In this document: positions 41,893 to 52,660 of the stretch, piece after piece
How positions within the stretch are numbered: the first letter of the stretch is position 1
How the letters are laid out: each line of letters begins with the position of its first letter
NCBI GenBank assembly: GCA_016714225.1
Contig: JADJNS010000001.1
Span: 186,001-250,000 of the forward strand
Direction: 5' to 3'
DNA from: Archangiaceae bacterium
Lineage (GTDB): Bacteria; Myxococcota; Myxococcia; Myxococcales; Myxococcaceae
DNA: 64,000 nt
Translations under genes and position numbers: made by a program
Notes under the pieces: model-generated
Databases searched by the model: none
Told to the model about the DNA's origin: nothing
What the model saw: the letters and a program-made list of their open reading frames with translations, nothing else

Positions 41893-44800
41893 GTGCTCGA
41901 GCCCGTCGCCAACCCCCCGTCGCCTCATCCTCCCGCGCCGAAATCGGAGCCGCCCTCGCACACCGAGCGGCTGCTCGACCGGGTGCGGGCCGGGCAGCGC
42001 CGCGCCCTGTGGACCCAAGGTGCGCTGCTCGCGGCCGCGGCCACCCTGCCGCTGCTGCTCCTCGGCGCGCTGCTGACCACCCGCTTCCTCTGGGGCGGCC
42101 GCCTGCTGCTGCTGGGCGCCCTGCCCGCCGGCGCGATGGTGGCGCTGTATTGCGGCCTGTGGCTGTGGCGCGAGCGCGCGGGCAGCAAGCTGCGCACGGC
42201 GGTGCTGGTCAGCAAGGCGATGCCCGAGCTGGGCCTCGACGTGCTCGCCGCGGTCGAGCTCTCTCGCGCGCTGGGCCACCGCGACGACTTCAGCCCCGAG
42301 CTGGCCCGCGCGTTCTTGAAGCAGCTCGACCAGCGCACCGCCAGGGCCGACCCGCTCGCCGCGGTCGACCGCACCCAGGTACGCCGCGCCGGCCTCGTGC
42401 TCGGCATCGCGCTGGTGCTCTGCGCCGCCCTGGGGTTCTGGCAGCGTCACCGGGCGCGCGCCGGCCTCGAGCTGGCCTTCTCGGGGGTGCCGAAGGCCGC
42501 GCTGATTCGCGAGCCCATCACCGGCGACGTCGAGCTCACCTACCGCTACCCCGCCTACACCGGCCTGATGTCGCGCACCGTGGCCGGCACCAACGGCGAG
42601 GTCTCGGCCCCCGCCGGCACCGAGGTCTTGCTCAAGACCCGCGCCGACCGCGACATCGAGGGGGCCGCGCTCGACGTCGACGGCAAGCAGGTGCCGCTCA
42701 CCCTGAAGGGCCGCCGCGACCTCGAGGGCGCGTTCATCATCGAGCGCACCGGGCACTACCACTTCCTCTTCCTCGACGGCCGCGCCATCGAGGCCGAAGG
42801 CCCCGACGTGGCGGTGCGCGCCGAGGCCGACGCTCCGCCCGCGGTGCACCTCTCGGCTCCCCCCGACGAGCTCGAGGTCGACAACGACAAGCAGTCGGTG
42901 ACGCTCAAGTACGAGGCCACCGACGACTACGGGCTCTCGGAGCTCGAGCTCACCTACCGCGTGCCGGGCCAGGCCGAGGTCACCGTGCCGCTGCAGCACG
43001 ACGACGGCCGCTCGACCCGCGGCGAGTACGCGTGGAACATCGCCTCGCTGCACCTCGTGCCCGGCCAGCGGGTGCAATACAACCTGCGCGCCACCGACAA
43101 CGACGAGGTGAGCGGGAAGAAGTCGGGCACCTCGCGCACCCAGACCCTCAAGCTGTACAGCGCCTCGGAGCACCGGCGCGAGGCGCTCAAGCGCGCCGAA
43201 GCCCTGTGGGAGCGCCTGCTGCTCCACCTCGCCGACCGCATGGAGTCGAACGACCGGCTGGCCGACAAGACGCCCGAGATGGCGGCGGGCCACTCGGCCA
43301 CCGACGCGCAGGGCACCCAGCTGGCGCTCGACGCCAACGCGCTGGCGGGAGAGCTCTCGAAAGAGCGCGACGCCCCCACCGAGCTGATCAACGCGCTGGC
43401 CAACACCGGCACCCAGCTGCAGCGCGACGTCGGCCAGACCACCCTGGCGCGGCAGCTGTTCCTGCGCATGGCGAAGGCCTCGCAGCCCAAGTCGTTCGGC
43501 ATGCGGCTGTCGAACGCGGTGAGCACCGAAATCAAGACCACCGAGCAGGCGGTGCTGTACCTCGAGTCGCTGCTCGACCGGGTGAAGATGAAGGACCTCA
43601 AAGAGCTCGCCGAGCAGCTGAAGAAAGACCGCCGCGAGCTCGCCGAGCTGCTCGAGAAGGTGAAGAACAGCAACGACGACGCCGACAAGCAGAAGCTGCT
43701 CGAGCAGATTTCTGCCCTGCGCGAGCGCATGGAGCAGCTGAGCCAGCGCATGGCCGAGCTGGCGGGCGGCATTCGCGACGAGTTCATGAACTCCGACGCG
43801 CTCAAAGAGATGGCGCAAGACTCGACGCCGAACCAGCTCGACGAAATCGAGAAGCTGGTGCGCGAGGGCAAGCTCGAAGAGGCGATGAGCAAGCTGCAAG
43901 AGATGTCGATGCAGATGGACGACATGCTCAACGAGCTCGACCAGGCCGCCGAGGCCGCCGACGAGAACGCCGACCCCGAGCTGGCGCGCAAGTTCGAGTC
44001 GTTTCAGAAAGACCTCGACCAGGTCACGCGAGACCAGGAGCAGCTGGCCGAGAAGACCCGGCAGATGCGCGACAAGAGCCGCGCCGCGATGAAAGAGCAG
44101 ATCAGCCGCCGCGGCAACGAGGTGAAGCAGAAGGTGCTCGAGCAGGCCGCGCAGCTGAAAGCAAGCCTGCAGTCACTCGACGCCGACTCGATGAGCTCGC
44201 GCGCCGAGAAGCCGCGCGAGGCCTCGCTCAAAGACCTCTCGCACCTCGAGTCGGCGCTGAAGGCCGACGACTTCGACCTCGCCGCCGACCTGGCACGCGA
44301 CCTCGAGGCGCAGACCCAAGAGCTCGCCGAGCAGGGCGACTCGCAGCGGCGGCAAGACGAGATGTTCGGAAACCCGCCCGAGATTCGAAAGAAGAGCCGC
44401 GAGCAGGCCGAGCACCTGAAGGGTGACCACCAGAAGGCCGAGAACATCACCCGCCAGCTCGACAGCCTGTTCCCCCAACCGCAGCAGATGTCGGAAGGCG
44501 ACCGCCAGCAGCTCGAGAGCCAGGAGCAGGCCCAGCGCAGCTTGCAGAAGCGGGCCCAGCAGCTGCAGCAGCAGATGGACGACATTCAGCAGCGGGCGCC
44601 GGTGTTCGACCCCGAGACCGAGGGCCAGCTCGAGCGCGCGCAGTCGGGAATGGACCAGGCGAGCCAGCGGCTGCGCGGGCGCGAGCCGGGCCGCGGCTTC
44701 TCGGAGCAGCAGGGCGCCATCGAGGCGCTTCACGGCCTGCAGCAGCAGATGCAGCAGCAGAAGGGCAGCGGCAAGCGCATGCCGATGCCGATGAGCCGCA

Positions 44801-44964
44801 ACCGCCCCGGCGGCATGAAGCACGACAAGGTCGAGATACCCGACGAAGACCCGTCGCGCGCGCCGCGCGAGCTGCGCAAAGACGTGATGGACGCGATGAA
44901 GCAGGGCGCTCCCGAGCGGTACAAGGACCAGGTGAAGCGCTACTACGAGGAGCTGGTGAAGTGA
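41893..44964 (+). CDS. Large coiled-coil membrane protein, DUF4175-like
   Basis: A 1023-residue protein starting at GTG. After a Pro-rich N terminus there are two transmembrane helices (residues about 40-90: LLAAAATLPLLLLGALLTTRF, then LLLLGALPAGAMVALYCGLWL) and a third near 165-185. Residues about 190-420 are beta-rich (an Ig-like or large extracytoplasmic domain with TYRYPAYTGLMSRTV). From about 430 to 950 the protein is almost pure helix rich in Glu, Gln and Lys, with long heptad repeats. This order matches the DUF4175 family (large membrane coiled-coil proteins). Gln-rich and Met/Arg-rich tails end the protein. The next gene starts at an overlapping GTG. Confidence 0.78.
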   Translation: MLEPVANPPSPHPPAPKSEPPSHTERLLDRVRAGQRRALWTQGALLAAAATLPLLLLGALLTTRFLWGGRLLLLGALPAGAMVALYCGLWLWRERAGSKLRTAVLVSKAMPELGLDVLAAVELSRALGHRDDFSPELARAFLKQLDQRTARADPLAAVDRTQVRRAGLVLGIALVLCAALGFWQRHRARAGLELAFSGVPKAALIREPITGDVELTYRYPAYTGLMSRTVAGTNGEVSAPAGTEVLLKTRADRDIEGAALDVDGKQVPLTLKGRRDLEGAFIIERTGHYHFLFLDGRAIEAEGPDVAVRAEADAPPAVHLSAPPDELEVDNDKQSVTLKYEATDDYGLSELELTYRVPGQAEVTVPLQHDDGRSTRGEYAWNIASLHLVPGQRVQYNLRATDNDEVSGKKSGTSRTQTLKLYSASEHRREALKRAEALWERLLLHLADRMESNDRLADKTPEMAAGHSATDAQGTQLALDANALAGELSKERDAPTELINALANTGTQLQRDVGQTTLARQLFLRMAKASQPKSFGMRLSNAVSTEIKTTEQAVLYLESLLDRVKMKDLKELAEQLKKDRRELAELLEKVKNSNDDADKQKLLEQISALRERMEQLSQRMAELAGGIRDEFMNSDALKEMAQDSTPNQLDEIEKLVREGKLEEAMSKLQEMSMQMDDMLNELDQAAEAADENADPELARKFESFQKDLDQVTRDQEQLAEKTRQMRDKSRAAMKEQISRRGNEVKQKVLEQAAQLKASLQSLDADSMSSRAEKPREASLKDLSHLESALKADDFDLAADLARDLEAQTQELAEQGDSQRRQDEMFGNPPEIRKKSREQAEHLKGDHQKAENITRQLDSLFPQPQQMSEGDRQQLESQEQAQRSLQKRAQQLQQQMDDIQQRAPVFDPETEGQLERAQSGMDQASQRLRGREPGRGFSEQQGAIEALHGLQQQMQQQKGSGKRMPMPMSRNRPGGMKHDKVEIPDEDPSRAPRELRKDVMDAMKQGAPERYKDQVKRYYEELVK

Positions 44965-46758
44965 GCCGCCTGCACCTCATCGCCGCGCTGGGCCTCTGCC
45001 TCGCTGCCGCGCAAGCGCGGGCGGCCGATGAAGAAGACGACGAAGACGTCAGCGCCGCTTCGCAGCTCAAGGGCGAGGCCAAGGCCCGGCTGCAGAACGT
45101 CGAGCAACTGCTCAACGACTGGGACGTGGCGGGCGCGCGCCGCGAGCTCGAGGTGGCCGAGAAGGTGGCCCCCAAAGACGTCGAGCCGGTGCGCTACTTC
45201 CGCGGGCGCATTCTGTTCGAAGAGGGCCGCTACGCCGAGGCGATGAAAGAGCTCGAGGGCGCGGGGGTGCGCGACAAGCCGAACTCGTGGCTGCGGCTGG
45301 TCAAAGACACCGCGCGCATCACCGAGAAGTACGAGAAGCAAGAGAGCGCGCACTTCATCTTCACCTCACCGCCCGGCAAAGACGCGGTGCTGGCGCCGTG
45401 GGCGCTCGACGCGCTCGAGTCGATGGCCAAGGCGATGGAGGCCGACCTGGGCTTCATGCCCGAAGCAGAAGGTGCGCATCGAGATCGTCTCGAACGCGCG
45501 CGAGCTGGCGGCGGTGTCGACGCTCACCAAGGAGCAGATCAAGACGACGGGCACCATCGCCATCTGCAAGTTCAACAAGCTGATGGTGACCAGCCCCAAG
45601 GCGCTGCTGCACGGCTACGACTGGCTCGACACCGTGGCGCACGAGTACGTGCACTACGCGGTCAGCAACGTGAGCCGAAACACCGTGCCCATCTGGCTGC
45701 ACGAGGGCCTGGCCAAGTACCTCGAGTCGCGCTGGCGCGGGCCGTACGGCGGCGCGATGACGCCCTCGACGCTGGCGCTGCTCGGCTCGCGGGTGCGCAA
45801 GAACGAGCTGGTGCCGTTCGAGAAGATGCACCCGTCGATGGCGCTCTTGCCCACGGCCGAAGACGCCGCCACGGCGTTCGCCGAGGTCTACTTCGCCATC
45901 GACCTCATCTACTCGCGCGAGGGCAACTCAGGCTTCAAAGAGCTGCTCGGGCAGATGGCCGGCGGCCAGACCGACCAGCGCGCGGTCGAGCACGTGTTCA
46001 AGGCGCCCTTCCCCACGTTCGAGAAGGCGTGGCTCGCGCACGTGAAGAAGCAGCCGTTTCCCAAAGAGCTGATTCCGCGCTCGCAGAAAGACCGCAAGGA
46101 AGACCTCATCGGCTCGGACGACCCGAAGGAGAAGAACAAGCCGAAGAAGGGCGACGACAAGAAAATCACCTTCGGCGACTTCAAAGAGGTCGAAGAGCTC
46201 GAGCCGCGCCGCTGGGCGCATCTGGGCGAGCTGATGCGCGAGCACGAGCGGCCCAGGGCCGCCGCCGAGCACTTTCAGCTGGCGTGGAACCAGGTGCGAG
46301 ACCGCTACGAGTCGGTCTCGAACGAGTACGCGCTGACGCTGCTCGAGCTCAAGCGCTTCGACGAGGCCGAGAAGGTGCTGCGCGGCTCGCTCACCATGCA
46401 CCCCGGCAGCGGCCCCACCAGCGTGCACCTGGGGCGAATTCTGCTGCGCAAGACCGACTACGCGAAGGCGAAAGACGCGTACCTCGACGCGCTGGCGGTG
46501 AACCCCTTCGACCCCGAGGTGCACCTGGCGCTGTACCGCTGCGCCGACGCGCTGTCCGACGCGGGCCTGAAGGAGCGCGCGAAGAAGGCGTTTCTGGTGC
46601 TGGCGCCGCAGGTGCCGCCCGAGCAGGTGGCTGGGCTGTCGCGGCAGTTCGCGAAAGACGACGACCTGAGCCACGTCGAGGTGATGCCCGCCGGGCCTGC
46701 GGCGGCGGGTGGCGCGGTGAAGGACGGCGGAAAAGATCAATTCCTCCTGGGCCGATAG
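44961..46758 (+). pseudogene. Gluzincin-type metallopeptidase with TPR repeats, frame broken near 45470
   Basis: An exported protein of about 598 residues in two frames. The first frame starts at an overlapping GTG with a signal peptide (LHLIAALGLCLAAAQARA) and TPR-like helices, up to MEADLGFMPEA. About 45470 the sense shifts by one: in CCCGAAGCAGAAGGTG the reading P-E-Q-K-V-R-I-E continues if one G is dropped. The second frame has the zinc site HEYVHYAV and LHEGLAKYLE (gluzincin, peptidase MA-like), a Lys/Asp-rich linker, then TPR repeats (AAEHFQLAWNQV, FDEAEKVLRGSL, YAKAKDAYLDALAVNP). Substrate unknown. The break may be a sequencing error or a real lesion. Confidence 0.75.
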
Positions 46759-46760
46759 CG

Positions 46761-46946
46761 TTCACCCTGAGCGGAGCCGCGAAGCGGCGAAGTCGAATGG
46801 GTGCCCTCCAAGTTGAACGCACCCACGCCGCGAACTCCATGCTTCAAGCAGCACAGCGTTTGCCCCAATACGATGGAGTATGTGCTGCTCAGCCTTCGGC
46901 GAGCGACGGCATGGTTCGACGAGCTCACCATGCGCGGCTTCGAAGA
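46761..46946 (+). repeat. Dispersed intergenic repeat, copy B
   Basis: Starts 3 nt after the metallopeptidase stop with TTCACCCTGAGCGGAGCC and shares ordered blocks with copies A and C (AGTCGAATGGGTGCC, CAATACGATGGAG, CTCAGCCTTCGGCGAGC). The 3' part is more diverged, but GCGCGGCTTCGAA is also in copy A. Further CTGAGCG/CGCTCAG inverted modules reach about 47000. Nothing else is evident up to the gene at 47087. Confidence 0.75.
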
Positions 46947-47086
46947 ACTGTCAGCCACTGAGCGGAGCGCGAAGCGCTCAGTGTCAACAGTGCCGAGGTC
47001 GAAGCCCACCCTGCCCGGTCACGACTTGCCTCCTTGTACCCACATGACCGCAGGGCGTTGAATCGTCAGCTCTGAGCCGCCATGTG

Positions 47087-47623
47087 ATGGGCACGCTGTT
47101 CGTCGACTACGTGCGCATGCTGCGAGCGCGCAAAGACGTCTTCTGGCCGACGTACTTCGTGAAAGAAGACCTGCCGTACCTGACGCAGCGAATCAAACCC
47201 GACGCCTGGTACCCGATGGAGACCTTCGAGCGCATGGGCGTCGCGATTCTGAGGGTCATCGCGCAAGACGACCTCGAGACGGTGAAGGCGTTCGGCGCGG
47301 CGTCGGTCGACTGGCTGGCCGAGGCCCACCCGACCCTCGTCGACAAGGGCGACCCGCGCGAGAGCATCATGCGCTTTCAGGTGATGCGGCAGGGCTTCTT
47401 CGACTTCCCCGCGCTCGAGGTGCTGGGGGTCAGCGACTCTGACGCGCAGCTGCGCATCGCCTACCAGATGGGCCCGGTCGCCGAAGAGGCGGCCTCGTTT
47501 CAGACGCTGGGCTTCTTCATGCGGCTGCTCGAGCTGTGCGGCGCGACCAACGTGGTCGGCAAGTTCACGTCACGGGTGTGGGTGGGTCAGCCGGAGACGG
47601 TTGCCGAGCTGACCTGGGAATGA
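47087..47623 (+). CDS. Unrecognised ~178-residue cytosolic protein
   Basis: Compact alpha/beta protein with no signal or membrane helix. The ATG at 47087 is preceded by an in-frame GTG. Visible segments are FVDYVRMLRARKDVFW, a WYPMETFERMGVAILRVI helix, a VMRQGFFDFPALEVLGV strand-turn and a final FFMRLLELCGATNVVGKF segment. The pattern of a central helix bundle ending in a strand-Cys-strand resembles small myxobacterial regulatory families (such as DUF2378-like), but I cannot place it with confidence. Its 3' end overlaps the convergent HAD gene by 59 bp. Confidence 0.6.
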   Translation: MGTLFVDYVRMLRARKDVFWPTYFVKEDLPYLTQRIKPDAWYPMETFERMGVAILRVIAQDDLETVKAFGAASVDWLAEAHPTLVDKGDPRESIMRFQVMRQGFFDFPALEVLGVSDSDAQLRIAYQMGPVAEEAASFQTLGFFMRLLELCGATNVVGKFTSRVWVGQPETVAELTWE

Positions 47624-48296
47624 AATCTTTCAGGTCGGTGGTGACGATGCGCTCGATGAGCTCGGCGACGCCCGCGCCGTGGTCCGACGGGGTCACCCAG
47701 TCGGCGCGCTCTTTCAGCGACGGAATCGCGTTCTGCACCGCCGCGAAGAAGCCGCAGGCCTGGCAGAACGAGTGGTCGTTCTCGGCGTCGCCGGCTCCGG
47801 CGACCTCGCGCAGGTGCAGGTGCAGCCGCTTGGCCGCGGCGCGCAGGCCCGAGGCCTTGTTCACTCCGCTGGGCAGCACCATCACCGCGCCCTTGTTGAA
47901 GATGATGTCGAGCTCGAGGCCGAGGTCGCGAATCACGTGCAGCACCGCGTGCTGGTGCGGCTCCCAGGTGGCGACCACCACCTTGCCTTCGCTGATCGGC
48001 TTCACCCCGCGGTCGCGCAGCATCTGCACGAAGCGGTCGGGCGAACGCGGCGCGAGCAGCTCGTAGGTCTTGGCGCGCGGGTCGTAGAGCAGCGCGCCGT
48101 TCTCTCCGACGATGAGGTCGAAGATGCCGGCCTCGGGGAAGGTGGTCATCAGCTCGGGAATCTCGCGCCCGGTGACGAGCAGCAGCTTGCGGCCCGAGCT
48201 CTTCAGCCGCTTGAGCGCCGCGATGGTGGGTTGGTCGACTTCTCCGTGCCAGGCGATGGTGCCGTCGTAATCGAGAGCGAGCGCGCGAAATTTCAC
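47565..48296 (-). CDS. HAD-superfamily phosphatase, Cof/IIB type
   Basis: A 243-residue cytosolic phosphohydrolase. Motif I is LALDYDGTIAWHG, with the two catalytic Asp. Motif II is LLLVTGRE and motif IV is VAGAGDAENDHSF. The cap is of IIB type (Cof-like), which act on sugar phosphates and similar small molecules. The GTG start overlaps the stop of the ROK kinase gene upstream, so the two are coupled: one gene adds a phosphate and one removes it. Substrate unknown. The 3' end overlaps the convergent gene at 47087-47623. Confidence 0.88.
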   Translation of the reverse strand: MKFRALALDYDGTIAWHGEVDQPTIAALKRLKSSGRKLLLVTGREIPELMTTFPEAGIFDLIVGENGALLYDPRAKTYELLAPRSPDRFVQMLRDRGVKPISEGKVVVATWEPHQHAVLHVIRDLGLELDIIFNKGAVMVLPSGVNKASGLRAAAKRLHLHLREVAGAGDAENDHSFCQACGFFAAVQNAIPSLKERADWVTPSDHGAGVAELIERIVTTDLKDFIPRSARQPSPADPPTPVT

Positions 48297-49192
48297 GCAG
48301 CCTCCCGTTGGTGGTGCATCACACCCAGCGCGCCGAAGAGCGCGCCGTACAGCTGCGCCTCTTCGCCCAGCGCCGAGCGCAGGATTTCGGGTTTGAACTG
48401 CAGCTCTTCGCCGACGCGATACCGGACCCGGGTCAGCAGCGCGTCGGTGGCGGTACCGCCGCCGACCACCACCAGCTGTGGGTCGACCACGGTGCAGATG
48501 TTGATGATGGCCGCCGCCACTTCATCGGCCACCCGCTCGGCGACGCGCGCCGAGTCGGGGTCTTCGAGCACGTCCTTGGCGGGCACGTCGGGAGGCGCGC
48601 CCGCGCGCTCTTTGATGGCCTTCGAGCCGACCGCGTCGTTGAGGTTGTCTTCGCCGGCGGGCTTCGAGGCCGACCGGCGGCGCAGCAGCATGTTGCCGAC
48701 CTCGCCGGCCGCGTGGTGAAAACCGCGGTGCAGGTGGCCGCCCAGGTAGAGGCCCGCGCCCACCCCGGTGCCCAGCGCGAGAAACACGAAGTCGTCGATG
48801 CGGGTGGCGTGCCCCTTCCACCGCTCGCCGATGGCGGCCGAGTTGGCGTCGTGCTCGACGAACGCGGGCACCTTGAACACCTGGGCCAAGAGGTCGCGAA
48901 ACGGCGCGTCGGACCAGCCGAGGTTTCCCGCGACCAGAATGTTACCGAAATGGTCGACCTGCCCCGGCACCGCCGCGCCGATGGCGCGAATGCGGCGCTT
49001 GCTGAGCCCCTCGCGCTCGAGCAGGTCGTCGAAGTGCTGCTTGAGCACCTGCGCGGTCGCTTCGGGGCTGGCGTCGGTGTCGGTCTTGAACCTCTCGAGC
49101 GCGAGCGGCTCGTGCGTGTGTGCGTCTGCGACCATCAGCGCGGTCTTGGTGCCACCGATGTCCACCGCAATGAGGAGCGAGCGCTGACCCAT
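48293..49192 (-). CDS. ROK-family sugar kinase without the zinc-binding Cys motif
   Basis: A 299-residue sugar kinase or regulator. The ATP-phosphate motif IAVDIGGTKTAL opens the protein. The middle has GAAVPGQVDHFGN, VEHDANSAAIGE and LGTGVGAGLYLGG (second phosphate loop). Classical ROK proteins carry G-H..xxG then C.CG..GC.E for zinc; here the segment after GFHHAAGEVG has no such Cys, and a basic RRRSASKPAG run replaces it. That is also seen in some ROK glucokinases of Myxococcota-like lineages, but I did not verify it. It is preceded by a -10-like TAGGTC and coupled to the HAD gene. A second glucokinase (Glk type) is encoded at 12.9 kb. Confidence 0.88.
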   Translation of the reverse strand: MGQRSLLIAVDIGGTKTALMVADAHTHEPLALERFKTDTDASPEATAQVLKQHFDDLLEREGLSKRRIRAIGAAVPGQVDHFGNILVAGNLGWSDAPFRDLLAQVFKVPAFVEHDANSAAIGERWKGHATRIDDFVFLALGTGVGAGLYLGGHLHRGFHHAAGEVGNMLLRRRSASKPAGEDNLNDAVGSKAIKERAGAPPDVPAKDVLEDPDSARVAERVADEVAAAIINICTVVDPQLVVVGGGTATDALLTRVRYRVGEELQFKPEILRSALGEEAQLYGALFGALGVMHHQREAA

Positions 49193-49202
49193 GCCTGCAA
49201 GA

Positions 49203-49208
49203 GACCTA
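49203..49208 (-). promoter_or_regulatory. -10-like element for the ROK-HAD unit
   Basis: TAGGTC on the minus strand lies 10 nt before the ATG at 49192, with no Shine-Dalgarno. Confidence 0.4.
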
Positions 49209-49330
49209 ACGGTCGGCCGGCCCAGATGCAGCCTTCGGTGGTCTCCTCGACGGGACGTGGTGTCGATGTAGGCCTGAGCACCCGGCTTCCCAGGCGACGC
49301 GTGGGGGCGGCGCCCGAAAATGCCCCGCGC

Positions 49331-49972
49331 GTGCGCACCCCACTTCTCGCCGCGGCAGCGCTGATCAGCTGCACCGGCCAGATTGCCGTCCCCGAGCCGT
49401 ACCGGCCTCCCCTCGAGGTCGAGGGCCCCTGCGTGCCCGGCGCGGTGGTGCCCTCGTCGCAGCTCTTGCGCATCACCCGCGCGCAGGCCGACAACCTGGT
49501 CGCCGACCTGCTCAAGCCCACCTTCGTGCCCTCGTCGGTGCTGCCTGGAGACGAGAAGCTCGGCCCCTTCGCCGTCAACGCCAACACCTCGGTGTCGCGC
49601 GGCCTCGCCGAGCAGTACCAGTTCGTCGCCGAGCAGGTGGGCCTCGAGGTACAGGCCAACGTGCAGCGCTTCGCGCCGTGCGCCGACACCAGCGCGAGCG
49701 GGGCCGCGGCGTGCGGCCGCGCGTTCGTGAAGGGCTTCGGGCGCCGCGCGTTTCGGCGCGCGCTCGACGCCGCCGCCGATGGCTCGCTCGCGCAGCCGGC
49801 CGGCTTCGACGCGCAGGTGAGCCGGCTGCTCTCAGACCCGCGCGGCAAGGGCGCGAGCACCGCGTTCGCCGAGGCGTGGGCGGGCATCGAGCAGCTGCCC
49901 GCCGCGGCCTCGAGCCCGGGGCGGCTGGGGCCCTCCGACCGCGGCTCGGGCCCGCTCGCGACGCTGCTGTAG
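49331..49972 (+). CDS. Truncated DUF1587/DUF1595/DUF1592-family lipoprotein remnant
   Basis: A 213-residue ORF starting at GTG with a lipoprotein signal (LLAAAALISC). It keeps the N-terminal segment of the family (RITRAQADNLVADLL and an AEQYQFVAEQVG helix, DUF1587-like) and CGRAFVKGFGRRAFRRAL (DUF1595). Next comes DAQVSRLLSDPRGKG with a following F..AWAGIEQL helix, which in full proteins belongs to the DUF1592 region more than 100 residues later. The DUF1588 and DUF1585 domains are absent. Normal members run to about 500-800 residues, so this gene looks internally deleted and 3'-truncated. If expressed it is unlikely to work. No partner gene is adjacent. Confidence 0.6.
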   Translation: MRTPLLAAAALISCTGQIAVPEPYRPPLEVEGPCVPGAVVPSSQLLRITRAQADNLVADLLKPTFVPSSVLPGDEKLGPFAVNANTSVSRGLAEQYQFVAEQVGLEVQANVQRFAPCADTSASGAAACGRAFVKGFGRRAFRRALDAAADGSLAQPAGFDAQVSRLLSDPRGKGASTAFAEAWAGIEQLPAAASSPGRLGPSDRGSGPLATLL

Positions 49973-50009
49973 ACCGCGCACCCCGCCCGGTTCAGAGTGC
50001 CGGCCTCAC

Positions 50010-51494
<1,485 letters not shown>

Positions 51495-51613
51495 TGCACT
51501 GAGCAGGCCCTTACACACCTGTCGCACCGAGCCCTCCGAATTCTCAGGCCCAGGTGGCTGGCACCTCGCGTGCTAAAACCCGACCCTCTTTCAAGTCAGG
51601 GCGGGGTGAATCG

Positions 51614-52660
51614 ATGAAGCGACGCGACCTACTCCTCGGGAGTGCGGCGGCAGTTTCGGCGCCAGCGGCGGCGGCCAACGCCGCCACGCAGACGAAAGTG
51701 GTGCACGACGCGGCGCGCGTCGAAGAGCGCCTGCGCCAGGTCGACAAGCGCATGGCGTATTTCAGCGAGCTCGACCTGAGCCCGCGGCCGCCAGCGAGCC
51801 CCGAAGAAGAAGAGCTGTTCACCACGCGCACCCGCCTGGGCCGCGCCGCGCTGCGCAGCCTGTACTTCACCGGGGCGTTCATGGAATTCGAAGAGCACGA
51901 GCGGCTGCACCCCGGGGTGCAAGAGCGCATGCGCCGGCTTCAGCCGGAGATGGACGAGGCGGTGCTGGGCATGAGCCGGCTGCTCGAGTCGATGACGCCG
52001 GCCGACCACAAGGCGCTGCGCGAGGAGCTGAAGAGAGACCCCGACGCCGGGCTGCGCATCGGCGAGCGGCTGCAAGAGGTGGCGGCGGAAGACGGCATGA
52101 GCTTCAGCCGGCGCGTCGACCTGCGGGTGGCGCTCGACGACTTCATGCGCCGCATGAGGGCGCAGAACCCGGCGCTGGTGCTCGAGGGCTACACCGAGAA
52201 GGCGAAGCGGCTGCAGCGCACGCAACTGTCCGAGCTCGAGCGCGAGCGCATGGTGCAGGTGCGCGCGGGCGAGCAGGCGTTCTGGGACTTTCACCAGCGC
52301 AGCAAGCAGCACCTCGCCGCGTGGGACGGCATCTATGCCCAGCGCCCGCGGCTCGACCGGGTGGCCATCGAGCAGACCTACCCCGAGTGGGAAGAGCACC
52401 CCGAAGACAAGACCATCGGCGGCATTCGGGTGCAGCGCATCGGCGGGTACCTGCTCGGCATCGGCCTGGGCGTCACCGCGCTGGGCGGGGTCTTCTATTT
52501 GATTTCCATCGCCGGCACTTCGCTGAGCGGCTTCATCGTGCCGGCGGTGATTCTCGGCACCACCGTGGGGCCGGCGCTGATCATCGGCGGCCTGGTGGTG
52601 CTGCTGGTGGGCACCATCATCTACGCCTCCAACAAGGCGCAGGAACCCGACGAGCCGTGA
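51614..52660 (+). CDS. TAT-signal-like coiled-coil membrane protein heading the acyl operon
   Basis: A 348-residue protein. The ATG at 51614 gives a twin-arginine-type leader (MKRRDLLLGSAAAVSAPAAA). The middle is helical and very charged (RVEERLRQVDKRMAYFSEL, GERLQEVAAEDGMSF), with a hydrophilic Arg/Glu-rich bundle. Two hydrophobic segments close the protein (YLLGIGLGVTALGGVFYLISIAG and FIVPAVILGTTVGPALIIGG). No family is recognised. Its stop codon overlaps the GTG of the ketosynthase gene, so it is the first visible member of the operon that runs to 60220, but its role in acyl-chain synthesis is unknown. Confidence 0.7.
   Translation: MKRRDLLLGSAAAVSAPAAAANAATQTKVVHDAARVEERLRQVDKRMAYFSELDLSPRPPASPEEEELFTTRTRLGRAALRSLYFTGAFMEFEEHERLHPGVQERMRRLQPEMDEAVLGMSRLLESMTPADHKALREELKRDPDAGLRIGERLQEVAAEDGMSFSRRVDLRVALDDFMRRMRAQNPALVLEGYTEKAKRLQRTQLSELERERMVQVRAGEQAFWDFHQRSKQHLAAWDGIYAQRPRLDRVAIEQTYPEWEEHPEDKTIGGIRVQRIGGYLLGIGLGVTALGGVFYLISIAGTSLSGFIVPAVILGTTVGPALIIGGLVVLLVGTIIYASNKAQEPDEP

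Noticed and set aside
46801..47061. 86-codon ORF within repeat copy B, and similar frames in copies A and C
   Set aside because: A short frame is shared, but starts and ends differ, and the DNA itself (palindromes) is what is conserved.
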